Source: Thelephora terrestris
Taxonomy: Eukaryota > Basidiomycota > Agaricomycetes > Thelephorales > Thelephoraceae
DNA length: 64,000 bases
Direction of reading: 5' to 3'
NCBI GenBank assembly: GCA_015956445.1
Contig: WIUZ02000013.1
Location: forward strand, 744,001-808,000
Below the pieces are notes generated by a model. It was not told the DNA's origin and searched no databases. It saw only the letters and a program-made list of their open reading frames with translations. Both the position numbers and the translations under genes were made by a program. Below are positions 24,579-37,209 of this stretch, piece after piece (the first letter of the stretch is position 1; the number at the start of each line of letters is the position of its first letter).

Positions 24579-25822
24579 TTATTGGGAGTATTCCAAATGA
24601 ACACATCCCCTACTTGACAACAACGGAAAGGTCTTCCCGACGTGACTTTCTAAAAGTTGACGGGCGTAAGGTTCATCCGTTCTGATAATGAGCCTGAAAT
24701 CCCGATGTTCGGCGAATTCCTCCTTCAGAAACCTGTCAGTCTCTTCCCAGGAGCCCCAATAATCCGTGCATCGCTTCATTCGATAGGGGTTGTATCCGCC
24801 CAATTCGAGCACAAGCTCGCAGAAGTTGGGAGATGTGATGGTCAAAAGTGCCTCGAGGAGGGCGTCGCGTCCGAACAAGGGATAAACAGGATCGTATTTC
24901 AAGCGGAAAGCCAAGCGGCGGAGAATTGTAACCTCTGTGAATACGATATGCAGCAATTTCATGTCTGCTGCCGGGAGAAATTTAGCCAATCGTTCCATGC
25001 AAAGTGGGAGAATGCGTACGCGCATTCGTGACCGTGGTGAGGGGCAGCCCTTCTAGGAATGATAGTGAGGCTTTCGAGGGTGTGCGCGCATGCCTTCAGT
25101 ATGTACTGGTTTCCGGATAGGTCATCGAGCTCGACCGATCGGAAGTTGAATACGTTTGAAAACTGGGCGCCGTCCATCGGCCACTCGGGCGCATCCAGGC
25201 TGAAGCGACCTACCAATCGGAAGTGCCCACGTAGGGGTGGGGGTTTATCGATGATGACAGGGGAAGCGAGATCTTGCACGATAAGTGCGACGCCTTTCAG
25301 CCACTCGAGACACAGGTTCTCAAGATTTGGGAACTGGAGGACAAACTGGAAAAGCGATTGATGACTACCGAAAGCCTGAGCAAGTGTGAGCGAGGTTAGG
25401 GTGGGGTAGAAATTGGCGAAAAAGGTTCTATGGTCGTTTCCCCATCTGATAGCATCGTAGTTTGTGATGGTGATGGTGTGGACTCGGTCGAGGGATTGGA
25501 AGTGGTGGAGGTGAGGTAGGAGGGTGCTGGGAGTTAATCTGCTCCGATCGGGGATGTGGAGATGTCGGGTGTACCGGAGGAGGCCTCGTTCACCCATGGC
25601 CATATAAGACAGGAATCGTGCGCTTAGGTGCAACGTCTGATGGATGAGATGTCGTGTCGAGGCGAACAATGCTTTGCAGGTCAGCGAACATGCTTTGAGG
25701 GTTCGGAGGTCGTCGCATAGCATGTCCATAATGCAGTCGAGGAGTTCTTGCGGCAGGCCCATGCACCCACCATGGGCTCCAGCAGAGATTAGGTCGAGGC
25801 CGACAGGTTGTGCCACGACCAT
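24579..25822 (-). CDS. F-box protein, family copy A
   Basis: Exons 25033-25822 and 24579-24967 (65-nt intron with a GGCTAAAT branch-like site) give 392 aa. The N-terminus has LPQELLDCIMDMLCDDLRTL followed by KACSLTCKALFASTRHL, the F-box core of an Agaricomycete expansion. The rest is a divergent leucine-rich-like array (HLHHFQSLDRVHTITI, YPTLTSLTL, FPNLENLCLEWL). F-box proteins normally bind Skp1 and choose substrates for SCF ubiquitin ligases; the substrate is unknown. The ATG at 25822 matches the start of copy B (QPVxLxLIS). The intron sits at the same place as in copies B and D. No break seen. Confidence 0.8.
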
Positions 25823-26630
25823 GGGCGATCTTGCCCTTCGACGGAGCACTCGAACTGGTCATGTCGAATGACTCTGTCAATAATCCAAGTGTTCAGGAGT
25901 GATCCCTGCGTCCGGAATACGTACAAAGGCGTTTCATTCGGGAGGGGTTTGCCAGGTGCCGGAGTGGTGGAGCCTGGGTATTGAAGGTGGCAGAGTGGTG
26001 GACCTGCTTTCGACGTGTAACATAATCATTCCCACATTCCCACGGAGGCCCACCGTTGTGTCTATTCAGCGCCGGCCGTTGCAGATGCATGCTCAAAGTT
26101 GTGACTTCTCCGGGCTACCTCAACTCCTTCTCGTTCTCTTTATGCCTCAACTTATCCCCTAATCAACAGGCAGAGTTTAAAATCGGAGCGACCCCACTTC
26201 GGATGGGGGGGATACCTCCTCTCCATCAGTGTCAATTGATACGCCCTGGTTGCTAAGTAGATCTAGAGTCAAAACACAACGTCCAATGGATGAGGTGTAG
26301 AGCCGAAAGAAACGCGGCTTTGCGGGTCATACTCGACCCCAGAGGAGTTCAACCTACAGCACGCGGGTGGAACAAGCGGATTCTCGTGCATCGTCAAATG
26401 TAATGCCAGGACGAGTTTCATTCATTAGTTACACTAAGCCCGCGCTTCTCATCCGCTGGGGTTCCTGCCATCCCTTTGATCTTCCGAACTCTTTTCTCCA
26501 GCTGCATCCCCCCGCCGGTGTTGCACGAACGCCCTGAAACCAACTCTGTTTTCAATCCACGCGTCACGTTCCTTCACACCTAACGAACGAGCGCACACAA
26601 TCATGACCAAAGCGGGGGCAACGCAGCCGT
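25823..26630. other. Intergenic region between two F-box genes
   Basis: About 0.8 kb; no gene seen. It should carry the promoter of copy A (reading leftwards) and the 3' flank of copy B. Confidence 0.5.
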
Positions 26631-27951
26631 TTAAAACCAGTATTTCCCGGTAACACCGTACGTTTCAAAACGAAACCGCCCCCGCTCCACCACCCTCGGA
26701 AAGAGCTGCATCGCCTGCGTTTTGACAGACTGATGGTCTACAAATTCGTGTGCTCTGAACACGAGCTGGCCGTCTTCGCGCATGGAAAACAGCTCGTCGA
26801 GGTGCCGGTCGAGCTGACTCCAATCACCCCCCAGTACGTATTTCCAAGGACGGCGGAAAAATCCCTCCACTTCTATAACGACCTCGCGGAATACGGGGGA
26901 CTTGATGGTTGAGAGAGCTCGAAGGAAAAGGCCACAGTGGAGCTCTTCAAGACCCTTGGCGTGGAACGTTAGCCGACGGAGGACTGTGGCCTCCCCGAGG
27001 TCAAGGGAGGACAGCTGTGTTTGTAAATCTAGCCAAAGGAGGGTTAGCCACTGCCGTAGCAATCAGAGGAACGAGGGTAAGTAGATGCGTACTTTGTTCG
27101 GTAAATTTGACGGCAAAGTGTTCGAGAGTACCTCCGCACGCGTTCACTAGATGCTGAGCCTGGTGTCCAGGAAGTTGCTGGAGCTCGATTGATCGAAACC
27201 TGATCCCGTTTGGAAGGTTGAAGGCCAAGTCCTCCAGCAACTGAGCCGATACATCAGCCGTTATGGCGCGATCGAGTCGTAAAGTTCCACTTAAAGGCGG
27301 CTGGACAGTGACGATGATGGGGTTGGTGTCAACGTGTCTTCGGACACCTTCGAAGTCCAGCTTCTCAACGCACAGGCTTTCGAGGTTTGGGAACTGTAGG
27401 GCGAACCGCAGGAACTCTCGGTGGTGCCCGACAGGGGAGCGCAGCGAGAGCGAAGTTAGGGTGGGATAGAGATTGCCGAAATAGGATTTGTGATGATTCT
27501 CCCATCTTGTAACCTCGAAGTTGTGGATGGTGAGGCTGTGGACTCGGTCGAGAGATTTGGAGTAACGGAGATGAGGCCGGAAGAATTCTGGAATGAACGT
27601 CCCGTGATAATCGATGTGGACCTGTGTGGTGTATCGAAGGAGGCCTTGTTCGCCCATGTGAGACAGGAAGCGAAGCACTTGGTCTCTCTGTTTGTGGACA
27701 ATCCCCTTCTTCCTTTCTTCCGCGAGGAGATACTCGTTGTTTTGTCGGGTCAGGTACAATGTCCGATGGATGAGATGTCGAGCCGAAGCAAACATCGCTT
27801 TGCAAGTCAGCGAACATGCTTTGAGGGTTTGGGGGTCGTCACGAAGCATATCCATGATGTAGTCGGTGAGTTCTGGAGGTACCCCCAGGCACTCATGATG
27901 ACCAGTAGAGGAGATGAGGTTGAGGTCGACAGGTTGCTTGGCTGGCTCCAT
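26631..27951 (-). CDS. F-box protein, family copy B
   Basis: Exons 27093-27951 and 26631-27028 give 418 aa. Compared with copy A it has a ~25-residue insertion after the F-box (NNEYLLAEERKKGIVHKQRD). F-box: VPPELTDYIMDMLRDDPQTL then KACSLTCKAMFASARHL. LRR-like body: RYSKSLDRVHSLTI, YPTLTSLSL, FPNLESLCV. C-terminal half: LSTIKSPVFREVVIEVEGF and a final GxxRFE block shared with copies A and D. The start at 27951 was preferred because it aligns with copy A; in-frame codons continue upstream with another ATG, so a longer N-terminus is possible. The 64-nt intron is at the family position. Confidence 0.78.
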
Positions 27952-29481
27952 GTGATGTTCGCAAGAGGAGTTCGAGGGAAGGGTGTGGGTTCGAGGTGAT
28001 CCACGGATAGTATTTGTATCAGTGAATATGTGGGCCCGTGCACGGTGCCTGGATGGCAGAAACATGGCTGTTCTGCTCTGCCGTGCCTGGGACAAAGGCC
28101 ACGGTCGATGGCATTGCTATAGCGTGGCCCTTCCAAACTCCATCTTCCATGACCATGGCCGCCCCTACGTCCTTAGTTTTCCCGAGGATGGATGTCTTCC
28201 TTCGCCCAAGAACCCAAGCATTTCGTAGCGGCCGACTGTCAGTGATCTAGGAAATACACCGCACGGCGTGACACTTCGCGACGCCTCACAGAAGGCCCGC
28301 CACGGATTGGCCATGCATCTCATAGCCATCATTCCGGGGCCTCTCGCCACAGACTTTCTCAGAAGGCAAGTGTGCAGCGCATGGGGTTTATGGAACAAAG
28401 AAGAGACAGGAAAATGGACCGCTGATACAAACGGGCGGTCCTCGGCAACAGCAAAAGACCCCCTGTTCCTCGAGGAGCTTGTCGATCGCTTCCATTACCG
28501 CGAAGATGCAAAACCGAGGGAGTTCGCCCAGCTCAAGCGCGAACTCCCAAGATGCACGAGAGCGGAAGGCGACCCGACGGAGAGCCATGGTCCCTGCGAA
28601 ACCGAGACAATGGGATTAGGTATGCCCTGTCCGTGGAGAGTCAGCCGATCATTCAGCCACAACGGACGAGGTGAAAAGGGTCAGTGCGCACCACCTACGC
28701 GAGGTCCGATTGTGGGGTTTTCCAGGGTGTTTGAGCACCGGTTCATTGCATGCTGGTAATGCCTCGAGTTTGGCGGTTAAGAGGTTCGTACCGTTTGCAC
28801 CGGCTCCACCAGCGGCCTAGATACGGCACGGTTACCAGCCAACCTGAGGGGCCGACGTAAAAGGGGGATTGATCAATGGAGAGGGGGAAGATTAACATCC
28901 GGTGCTCCACTTTACAGCCACTGATTTCAAGATTCTGGGGGACCGTAGTGCGAATTGCAAAAAGGGGCGACAGCCGAAAGGGAAGCGACGTGTCAGCGGG
29001 AGCAAGGGCGGAACGGAAATAGGTTTTGCTCACGTGACAGCTTCACAATCCTCGACCTTAACTTTTGGAGTGGAGTTGAGATAAGATAACGGTTTCACAG
29101 AGTGCGAAGGTTTGAGCCGTTTGATCTAGTGAGGTGTCGAAAAGAGGGTGGGGAGTGAGGTGGATATGATCGATAAGCGTTGCTCGTCCCGGGCCGCTCT
29201 GTCGGGTTCGCTGATGGTGAATCCTGACGTGACGTGACAGGCATGCACGTGCACCCTCATCACACGCTCCACTACCTTCTTCGATTTTGAAACATGTTCG
29301 GCTCTGTGAGGGCAGACGGTGGAAACAAACCACTTGTGGATCGTTAATTTGTTGCAACTCCAACATCGACGTCAAGATGTGATCCTGGCTTTCTCCCCAA
29401 GATGACGTCTCCTCTTTTAACGAACGCGTCCTTCGACCTCAAGGCCTCAAGGTCCTTCATGTTAAATAACTGGCAGAGGAC
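27952..29481. other. Intergenic region, no gene seen
   Basis: About 1.5 kb between divergent genes. An open frame on + at 28268-28759 and overlapping frames on - lack recognisable motifs, so I do not call a gene. Confidence 0.45.
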
Positions 29482-31174
29482 ATGTTTTCCTCCAAACCCC
29501 ATCCCCGGGGATCCACCACAACACCTCAGCGACTCGAAATGAGATCCATCGAAAGCGCAAACCGGCCAATTCTGATCTCTCGTCTTCGCGGTCAGAAGTA
29601 CCCTCCCCCAATCCCCACATTGGGAAACCTCGAGTGCTACCTCACGAAACCTTTCGAGGAGCTGCCTAAACGTCGCGGGGTTCAGTCCCCAGAGGGCTCG
29701 TTCCCCGTACCGGGTCCTTTGGATCCCACCAAACGCGACGGGCTGCTGTCCTACGCATACTCACTGTACGATACATTCGTGGCCGGTGATTCCCCTCCCG
29801 GACCGGACGGCCCTCTTGCCGCCCACGCCCCGATGCTCTTGCCGTTGTTAGAACTGCTTCACGGTTTGGATCACAACCATTTACAAACCGCGTTGTTGCT
29901 TGGTTGCGTGTATAACCGCCAAGGGTTGCATCAACGCGCGCTGGACGTAAATCGCGAACTCCTGGAGAGGTATCCGAACAACGTTCGTCGTCCGTTGCCA
30001 ATATCGAGGATAGCTTTTGCTGATGCTTTAAACCAGGTCGAAGCGATGTGTAATATGGGATCTACTTTCAAGGTCATGGGACTTATGGTCCAAGCCTTCG
30101 AATTTTGGTGGAAAGCACTCCACATACGACCCGCATTCTGGGATGTACTGGTATGAGGCACGTTCGATGCGATTTCGAGGTGTTCATGACATTTATCAAC
30201 AGGATAATATGCTCTTGGCGATCCTTGGATCGAACCACTTCGAGGGCGGTCTTCCGACGCACCCGTCCCATTCCAAATCTTTCCAAGAGCAACAGCTCAG
30301 AAAGACCTTGGAATTGTGCACCTTTGTCTTGAACAGCGTCGACGGGGAGGTTATACCCCAGGATGAGTTGCATCGCGCTCAACGAGTCCTTCACTTCCGC
30401 TCGATCATTTACCGTGCTCTTGACGACAAGAGGGAGTGGGCGGATTTGTTCCGAGGAATCGAACTGGCGCTCAATTCCACCGATCCATTCCGCTCTCCCC
30501 CATACACGACGGACGATTTTATCCTTGCCATCCATTTTGTCGGTGCCCTCGCATGCGTCGACCAGACTCGTCCTCCTAATCGAGGACTTGAAGGCACGAT
30601 GAAGGTGACAGACGAGTTACGGCGCAAGATCTCCCCCGATTTCGACATTTTCGAATTCGTCAAGGCCAACAGCGACCGCCTCCATCGTGTCGTCGGAAAG
30701 GCACCACCTGTCCTCCTCCTCTCCCCTGCAGAGGCGCTCTACCTTCCGTCTGCGGTATGGGCGCCGACGCATCTCCTCTTCCCTCCCGACCTCGTTGCCA
30801 GGTTCTCCACTCAAGGATCACTACGTGATGACACGAGCGCCATCACCAGCCGATTGCTCTCGACCCTTGCCACACGGATCGGGGAGGTTACTCGCGAATT
30901 TAATGATTTCGGTCCCGATGCTTCCGGGGCGGGTCCTTTCGGCAAACTCTCCAAATTTCAACCCAGTCCTTCCGTCGAGCTGCTGTTGAGATACGTCGCG
31001 CTTGGCCTCGCGCCTTCGCCGCAGGCATTCAAAGCACTGGGCGATGCGATGTCGTCAATCGGGGGGAACGTGACGAGGGTGATGACGGCGGGTGAAACGG
31101 GTTCGGAGATGAAACTGGATGTGGCAGGGGTGGCGATGCTATACTACGATTTTGGGATGAAGGCACTCTGTTGA
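29482..31174 (+). CDS. TPR protein resembling the N-terminal part of fungal O-GlcNAc-transferase-like proteins
   Basis: Exons 29482-29982, 30037-30150 and 30203-31174 give 528 aa. After a Pro-rich start, residues ~130-205 hold two TPR motifs in perfect 34-residue spacing once intron 1 is removed (ALLLGCVYNRQGLHQRALDV, AMCNMGSTFKVMGLMVQAFE). A helical region follows (VLHFRSIIYRALDD, SVELLLRYVALGLAPSPQAF). The protein stops at MLYYDFGMKALC, which looks like the first helix of a further TPR (consensus YxxLGxAL), and no catalytic domain follows. It may thus be a truncated relative of larger TPR/OGT-like basidiomycete proteins, or a stand-alone scaffold. It lies only ~215 bases before the next gene on the same strand. 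Family resemblance is from memory of the pattern, not a search. Confidence 0.6.
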
Positions 31175-31388
31175 TGATTTCTGTTGTAACCTTGTCCTTT
31201 TAATAGAGCGGATTCACAGGAAAGAATTAAGAAGCTGAACGTTTAGCCGAGCTGGCGGTAAAGCATCCGTTCATCCTCTTGTTACTTACTTACTCCCGCA
31301 TACTGAATTACACGGGCGTTCTGATACCCCGTTTGCAAAAAGTCGCAAGCCGACGATTCCATTCTTTTTCTCACTCTCTCTACCCCTT

Positions 31389-33242
31389 ATGGGCTTCTTC
31401 TCTTCCAGCAAAACTGAGTTGCGAGCACCTGAACACGGTCACGCTCTGGCCAACGCCGCCAATGTCATTCGTTCCCGTTTCGTACGTCTCCGCCATTCTC
31501 TCTTCACTTGTCCCGAAAGGGGTTCCGCCACCGCCCCCTCTTCCCTTCCACGAGGATACTAATGTGCCCACTATGATCTTCGGCTTGTTAAAGTACGGGA
31601 AAGGAAAGGAACGCGAGCGAACCGCGTTCAAGAACCTCGGCAACGAATCTCTACCGCAAGACCGTGGATCGAGTGCTGGTCACAACACCCTTTTCCCTGG
31701 GCGAGACGCCTTTAACAAATCTTTCGGCCGGGCCTCTGGGAGAAAAGTCAAGACGAACATTCCCGCTGCCAGTTCTACGCCCACGAGTTCGGGTAACGCC
31801 CCATCCACTTCCTCCCTCCTCGTTCCTGGTCCAAGAGCTGCTTTGCAACCGTCGCCTCGACAGAAGAGCAGGACGAGTGCGGATACCATCACGTATGGCC
31901 CTCTCCCTTGTACTTGCTTGGCATGGTAGTGACCTTTGACCGCAGGATGACGTTAGCTCAACGGTTGGGAGAACTTGCGACGGCGAATGAGCAGGGCCTT
32001 CTAGAGTGCGTCCTCCTTCTGTCTCCGGTTGAGCCTTTAGACTTATTGGACCGGTTACAGCGACGACGAGTACAGACTGTTACGTGCCAACTTGTTCGAA
32101 AGATTCACACACGCATCTACGGTACCGAGCGAGGCACCAATCGTGCGCCTATCGGTTTCCTCTCACCAGAGTCCGTGATTCCTCCTCTACCTCCTGGGCT
32201 CGTGTGGCGTGCTAACGATCGGTTGTCTGCAGACTCGCATATACCCTCCCCTTCATTACTCAGCTCACGGCCGGCTTCCGTTCAATCCAAAGCGTCGATA
32301 GTTTCTACCTTTTCTGGGCTACTGCGGAGAGTTTCGAGTTCAAGTCGACGGCTGAACCCATCGTCTGGCTCACAACCACCTACGTCCTCGGATTCCATGA
32401 TACCCCCTCCCACGTCGGCCCCTGTACAAAGTCGGACTTTTTCACGACACCTCTTGCGAAGAGAGGCTAGCGACAGTTCGTTGGGCTCGGAAATATCTGT
32501 ATACCGGATCGGAGAATACCAGCGCGGGGGGACGCCCACCTCACGGAAATCATCTCACAATCCGCCACCATCCTCTTATTCATTCAAGTCCGCAACTCAT
32601 ACGCCAACGCGGGATGTCAAGCGCCGCCCCCCGCTAGACGAGATCGATCTGAATGGGGAGCATACTCAGTCGGTGAAAGAGCTTCGGACGGAGATTGAGG
32701 CCGTTGAAGCTGAAGGGCGGAGACTGCTTGATGCTTTTAACGGGCTGGAGCTCAGCACACTGACGAAACGGCAACGGCGGCCTATCCCGTTGCAAGTGTC
32801 CAGCGAAACTGATTCAGGGTCGACGCATTCCGGCAGATCGGCTTCCCTGCGTGGTCCCCGTCAGATGGCGACCAACCAGAGTTCACAACCGTTGGTTTCC
32901 CAGCCGATCACGCTATCTCGGAAGAACTCTCTGTCGTCCATGTCATCGCGGGGGAGGAGCATCAACGGGAGCCATTATCCCCTGCCGTCGACGACGAGTT
33001 CGAATTCGCTGGGAAGGTTCGGGACCTCAACCTCTACAGGGAGCACGCCGAGCGTGAACAACTTTTCGGCGTTGGAGACTGTGGAAGAGGCGGGTGATCC
33101 GGCGTTGGCGATGTTGGAGAGCGAGATGGCGGATATTCGACGGAGGCGGGCAGAGGTTGTGGCGCGATACGAGGCGAAGCTTGAGCTGTTGCGGGCGAAG
33201 CTGAAAGGGGCAGAGATGCATGAGAAGCTGCTGAAGCGATAG
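31389..33242 (+). CDS. Uncharacterised basidiomycete protein with C-terminal coiled coil
   Basis: Exons 31389-31481, 31594-31892, 31946-32005, 32061-32170 and 32233-33242 give 523 aa. It starts MGFFSSSKTELRAPEHGHAL. A short conserved helical module, MTLAQRLGELATANEQGLLD then DDEYRLLRANLFERF (about residues 130-170), looks like the functional core. A long Ser/Pro-rich disordered region follows. The last ~60 residues, from ALAMLESEMADIRRRRAEVV, form a heptad-rich coiled coil. I recognise no enzyme or named domain. The donor of the last intron (GTCCGT at 32171) is unusual, so that junction is the least certain. Same orientation and close spacing with both neighbours. Confidence 0.7.
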
Positions 33243-33508
33243 TAGCGGTGTAGCCCTGTAGAGTATCGACCTGGATTTCTTTTTCTTTTTTTCATAGGGA
33301 TTTTTCTTCTGTACATGCCTCTTTGTACATACCGTTACTCGCTCACTTCTGCCATTTCGGATTTTCGTTCGGGGGTTTTACCTTAAGCAATTGGAAATAT
33401 AATCGGATTTTCGAAAAACACTATACACGTGTGTCAGGTGATCGAGCTCGCCCTTTCCCTCCTTCTGCCCCCTCTCGCCGTATAGAGCCGTCAAGCCGAC
33501 CGTTCGTC

Positions 33509-36500
33509 ATGTCCGCAGCTGGAGGCTCAGGCTCTGACGACAGGCGACTGAGGCATGAGTCTTCGTCGACTTCTCCTCTTCAGCCGTCTCCCTCCAATTC
33601 AACCAGAATCCCTGCACAGCCTGTTCGCAGTGCCAGTTCTCAGTGGTCACCGGCGGAAACGCCTCAACATCATCACCAAGGGACTTCCTATTTCACTGTC
33701 AACCCGAGCCCTAACCCTGGTCAATCGGTATCCCCCACTCCCCGCAGAACCCTCCTCGCGCATAGGTCCATGTCTACCGGTTCGACCAGGCACCGGGGCA
33801 TGAGCGTCGGTAGTACTAACACCGCCCGGGGACCCTCGCTCGACGACCCTTCTAGCATTCTCAGCGAGGAAGAAGAAGACGAGTACGACGGAGAGGGTAG
33901 CGAGAGAGGCAGTCGGACGCGGCGGCCCAGGGACCATCACGACCGAGATCGAGACCCTCGCAACAGCCAGGAGATGGACGACGACGACGATGGAGAGGCC
34001 GTCCGGTCCGCACGTTCGTACGACGAAGATCCGATAACTCTTAAAGAACGGCAGTCGCTCATTAACGTCGAGCACCCCTTCGGTTTGCCGATTTGGAAGC
34101 CGGCGTTGTACAAGAAGAGCAGGACGATTACGAGGAACGCTGAAGAGGCGTTGCATTCCATTCCCTCTGCTCAAGCTGAGAAACATCTGTTGCCTGGGAA
34201 TATCGTCTGGACGGTGCTGTTTGGGTGGTGGTTATCTTTGGCCTTTTTTGCGGTCTCCGCTGTGTTGTACCTCATTCCGAGGGGAGGCAAAAATTACGCC
34301 ACTTTGGTGTTTGGGTTGGGTTGGTATATCTTTTGGCCGTTTGGGAAGTACCTCGAGGGAGACCTCTCTCCCGATTCTAGCCCGGCGGACGAAGAGCAGG
34401 CGAACGGAACCCAGGAGGGGGGAAGCGTCAGTGGGAACGACAGCGAGGAATCTGCCACCCCCAGGGGTCACCGAGCGCAATCGCCGCAGTCTACGGTCAC
34501 CCAGCGGAGTGCTATGTATCAGCGGGTGTCCACTCCCAGCGCCGTTTCTGAGCCGACCGAGGGGACTTCTTTGCTCACGCGACAAGCGATTGTCGATGTC
34601 GGGAGCCAGAGGAGTTATGGCGCAGTTCCTACGAGCAACAGCGTGAACAAGCAGCCTCAGCGGTGGTTGCTTGGCAAGCTGATTTTCTGGCTTATGCTTT
34701 TGACCGTGATTGCTCCCCTCCTTCTCGTCGCCTGCAGCATTTGCTACGCCCTCGTTTTTACGATTCCCATGGCCAGGCTGAGCTGGGCGCTCATTAAACA
34801 CCTCTTCCAGCACCCTACCTCCATCCGATTCTGCTCTGCCCCTGCGATGATCACTGTTTCCACTGGGGCTGAAACAGAGGGTAACGCCTCTACGGGAACG
34901 AGCGCATTTACGATCAAAAGCACACGACTCTCGGTCGGCCAGCTTGCCCCGTCTGGATCCCCCACCTCCACGGTGTTGCTTTGCATCTACAAAGCGACCG
35001 GGTGGCAATACTACAAGTACACGATCGGTGGAGTCAACATTTTCTTTATCAATCTCATGCCAGTCGTCTTCCTCGTCATCCTTGACGGGATGTTCCTTCT
35101 CCCGTGGGTCGAGCATAGAGAAAAAGCAGGGGTACACATCCCTGCGTTCCTTAACTTCCTTGCTTCTCGTGCCTTGATCTTCATCCTCTGTCTCGCAAGT
35201 GTCATCCCGCTCTCCTACTTCATTGGAATGGCCGTCGCCTCGATTTCCGCCCAATCCTCGATTGGCATGGGCGCCGTCATCAACGCAACCTTTGGTTCGC
35301 TCATCGAAGTCCTTCTCTACTCGATTGCCCTCAAGAACGGCAAGGGACGGTTGGTTGAGGGGTCCATCGTTGGCAGTCTGTTGGCCGGTGTTCTGCTGAT
35401 GCCAGGGATGAGCATGTGTGGAGGAGCGGTTCGGAGGAAGGAACAAAAGTTCAACGCGAAGAGTGCGGGTGTGACGAGCATGATGTTGATGATGGCGTTC
35501 ATTGGGACCTTAACTCCGACGTTGTTCTATCAGACGTATGGAACCGTGAGTTTTCACCCCCTCCTGTTCACCGGAGCCTTTTTTCGGGTGCTGACGACTT
35601 ATGTCCGTGTGACGTCTTGACGACCTCACTAGTTCCAACTCGTGTGTACCGGATGTCCTCCGCACACACCAAGAAGGGGATCTTGGGAATGTCAGCAGTG
35701 CTACTACGCTCACCCCGAGCCCCTCTACGACCCTTTCTACCAGACAACCGTCAAACCACTGGTCACGTTCTGTGCTGCCGTCCTGTTGTTTGTGCGTGTC
35801 ACGTCTGGTTTCGTCTCATGGTATCCTGTTATTTACGTGCTCGCGTTTTCTAGTCTTACCTCATTGGGCTGTGGTTCTCTCTTCGCACGCACGCTTCCCA
35901 AATCTGGCAAAACCCCCGGCAACTCCTTTACCCTGAGGCTCAGGGGCTGGCCAGCAACCGCGTCTCCGTCTACCAGAAGATCGTCCCCGCTTCTCTCAGG
36001 CAGTCAGAGTCTGTTGGCTGGAGGCCCGGAAGGACTTCGGTATCGGTCCCTGGGCAACATGATGCGACCAACTTTCCTCATCCCGAGTTGAACGTGCAGT
36101 GTACTCCAGCGCCATCGGACCGCAGGTTTACCTCAATTCACCCAACTTCGGCCAACGTTCCTCCCCCGATGTTGACGCCAGGGTTCGCTCCGTTGCTGGA
36201 GACCGTCGACCATGCGATTCAAAACACTGGTTTGCAGCCGACTGCTCTTCCGGAGAGTATGACTCGCGAGGATTTCACTCGTGCCGTTGCGGTTGCTACG
36301 GTTAGTGCGTTGAGGCATCAGGAGGCCCAAGCTGGTCCCGGGGGGAGGTATAGGGCCTCTGGAGGTCACGAGATTGACGATGGTGCTGGAGGGCAGGGTG
36401 GACACGATGCTCCCTCTTGGAGCAGGTTCGTCAGTGCTAGCGTGCTTCTGGCCTGCACTGCGCTCTATGCCATCATCGCAGGTGCGTTCGATCACAATTG

Positions 36501-37209
36501 CTCTGAAGATGATAATTCACGAGTTTTCTTCTGCAGAACTGCTCATCGATGTGGTGGACGTTGTTCTCGATGGGTCCGGGATCGATGAGAAGTTCCTGGG
36601 AATCACCTTGTTCGCTCTTGTGCCGAACACCACGGAATTCATGAACGCCATTTCGTTCGCGCTGCACGGAAACATCGCCCTCAGGTGGGTTGCCTCGGTT
36701 TGTGCCTCAGAACGTCTGAGGTCGCTGACTGGGTCCCTCTCAGTATGGAAATCGGTTCGGCATATGCCCTACAGGTTTGCTTGCTTCAGGTTCCGGCTAT
36801 GGTGGCTTTCTCTGCCTGGAATGCTCCAGAAAAGATGGGATCCGTTGCTGAGACTTTTAGGTATGTTCTTGACAACTTATCGCTTTTAAGTTCGCTTTTC
36901 AAGTGTCTGACACGTCCTCCCAAGCTTGATTCTGCCCCGATGGGACGTCATTTCTATCATCCTCTCCGTGTTCCTCATGACCTACACGTATATCGAGGCC
37001 AAGAGTAACTACCATCGTGGAAGCATTCTAATTCTCAGGTGTGTTTGAATAACCAGGCGAAGAATTCCATCTGACCCTTTTACCCGCCAACTAGCTATTT
37101 GGTACTCACCGCCGGATTCTACTTGGCACCGAGCAACGAATCAGGGGACACATTCCTATCGATCAAGACGACTTTCCAATATTTCGGACAATTCTTTATT
37201 TCCTCGTAA
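33509..37209 (+). CDS. Vacuolar cation/H+ exchanger, Vnx1-like CaCA/CAX family
   Basis: Seven exons, 33509-35545, 35633-35791, 35854-36481, 36537-36684, 36744-36860, 36925-37038 and 37095-37209, give 1105 aa. The ~200-residue N-terminus is Ser/Asp rich. A YccF/DUF307-like membrane unit (RGGKNYATLVFGLGWYIFWP) precedes the exchanger core, an arrangement typical of fungal Vnx1-type transporters. The two alpha repeats are visible: GAVINATFGSLIEVLLYSIA with SIVGSLLAGVLLMPGMSM, and FALVPNTTEFMNAISFALHG with MEIGSAYALQVCLLQVPAMV. Between them lies a loop with a CTGC..CQQC four-cysteine pair and a long Pro/Ser-rich segment. The family exchanges Na+/K+ or Ca2+ for protons at the vacuole; ion choice cannot be read here. 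It converges on DDB1. Confidence 0.92.

Noticed and set aside
28268-28759. 163-aa open frame in the gap before the TPR gene
   Set aside because: No recognisable motif and overlapping open frames on the other strand; not enough to call a gene.
34232-35446. 404-aa open frame antisense to the exchanger gene
   Set aside because: It lies fully inside a well supported exon on the other strand, has a Gly/Arg/Asp-biased composition expected from reverse-complemented coding sequence, and no family motif.
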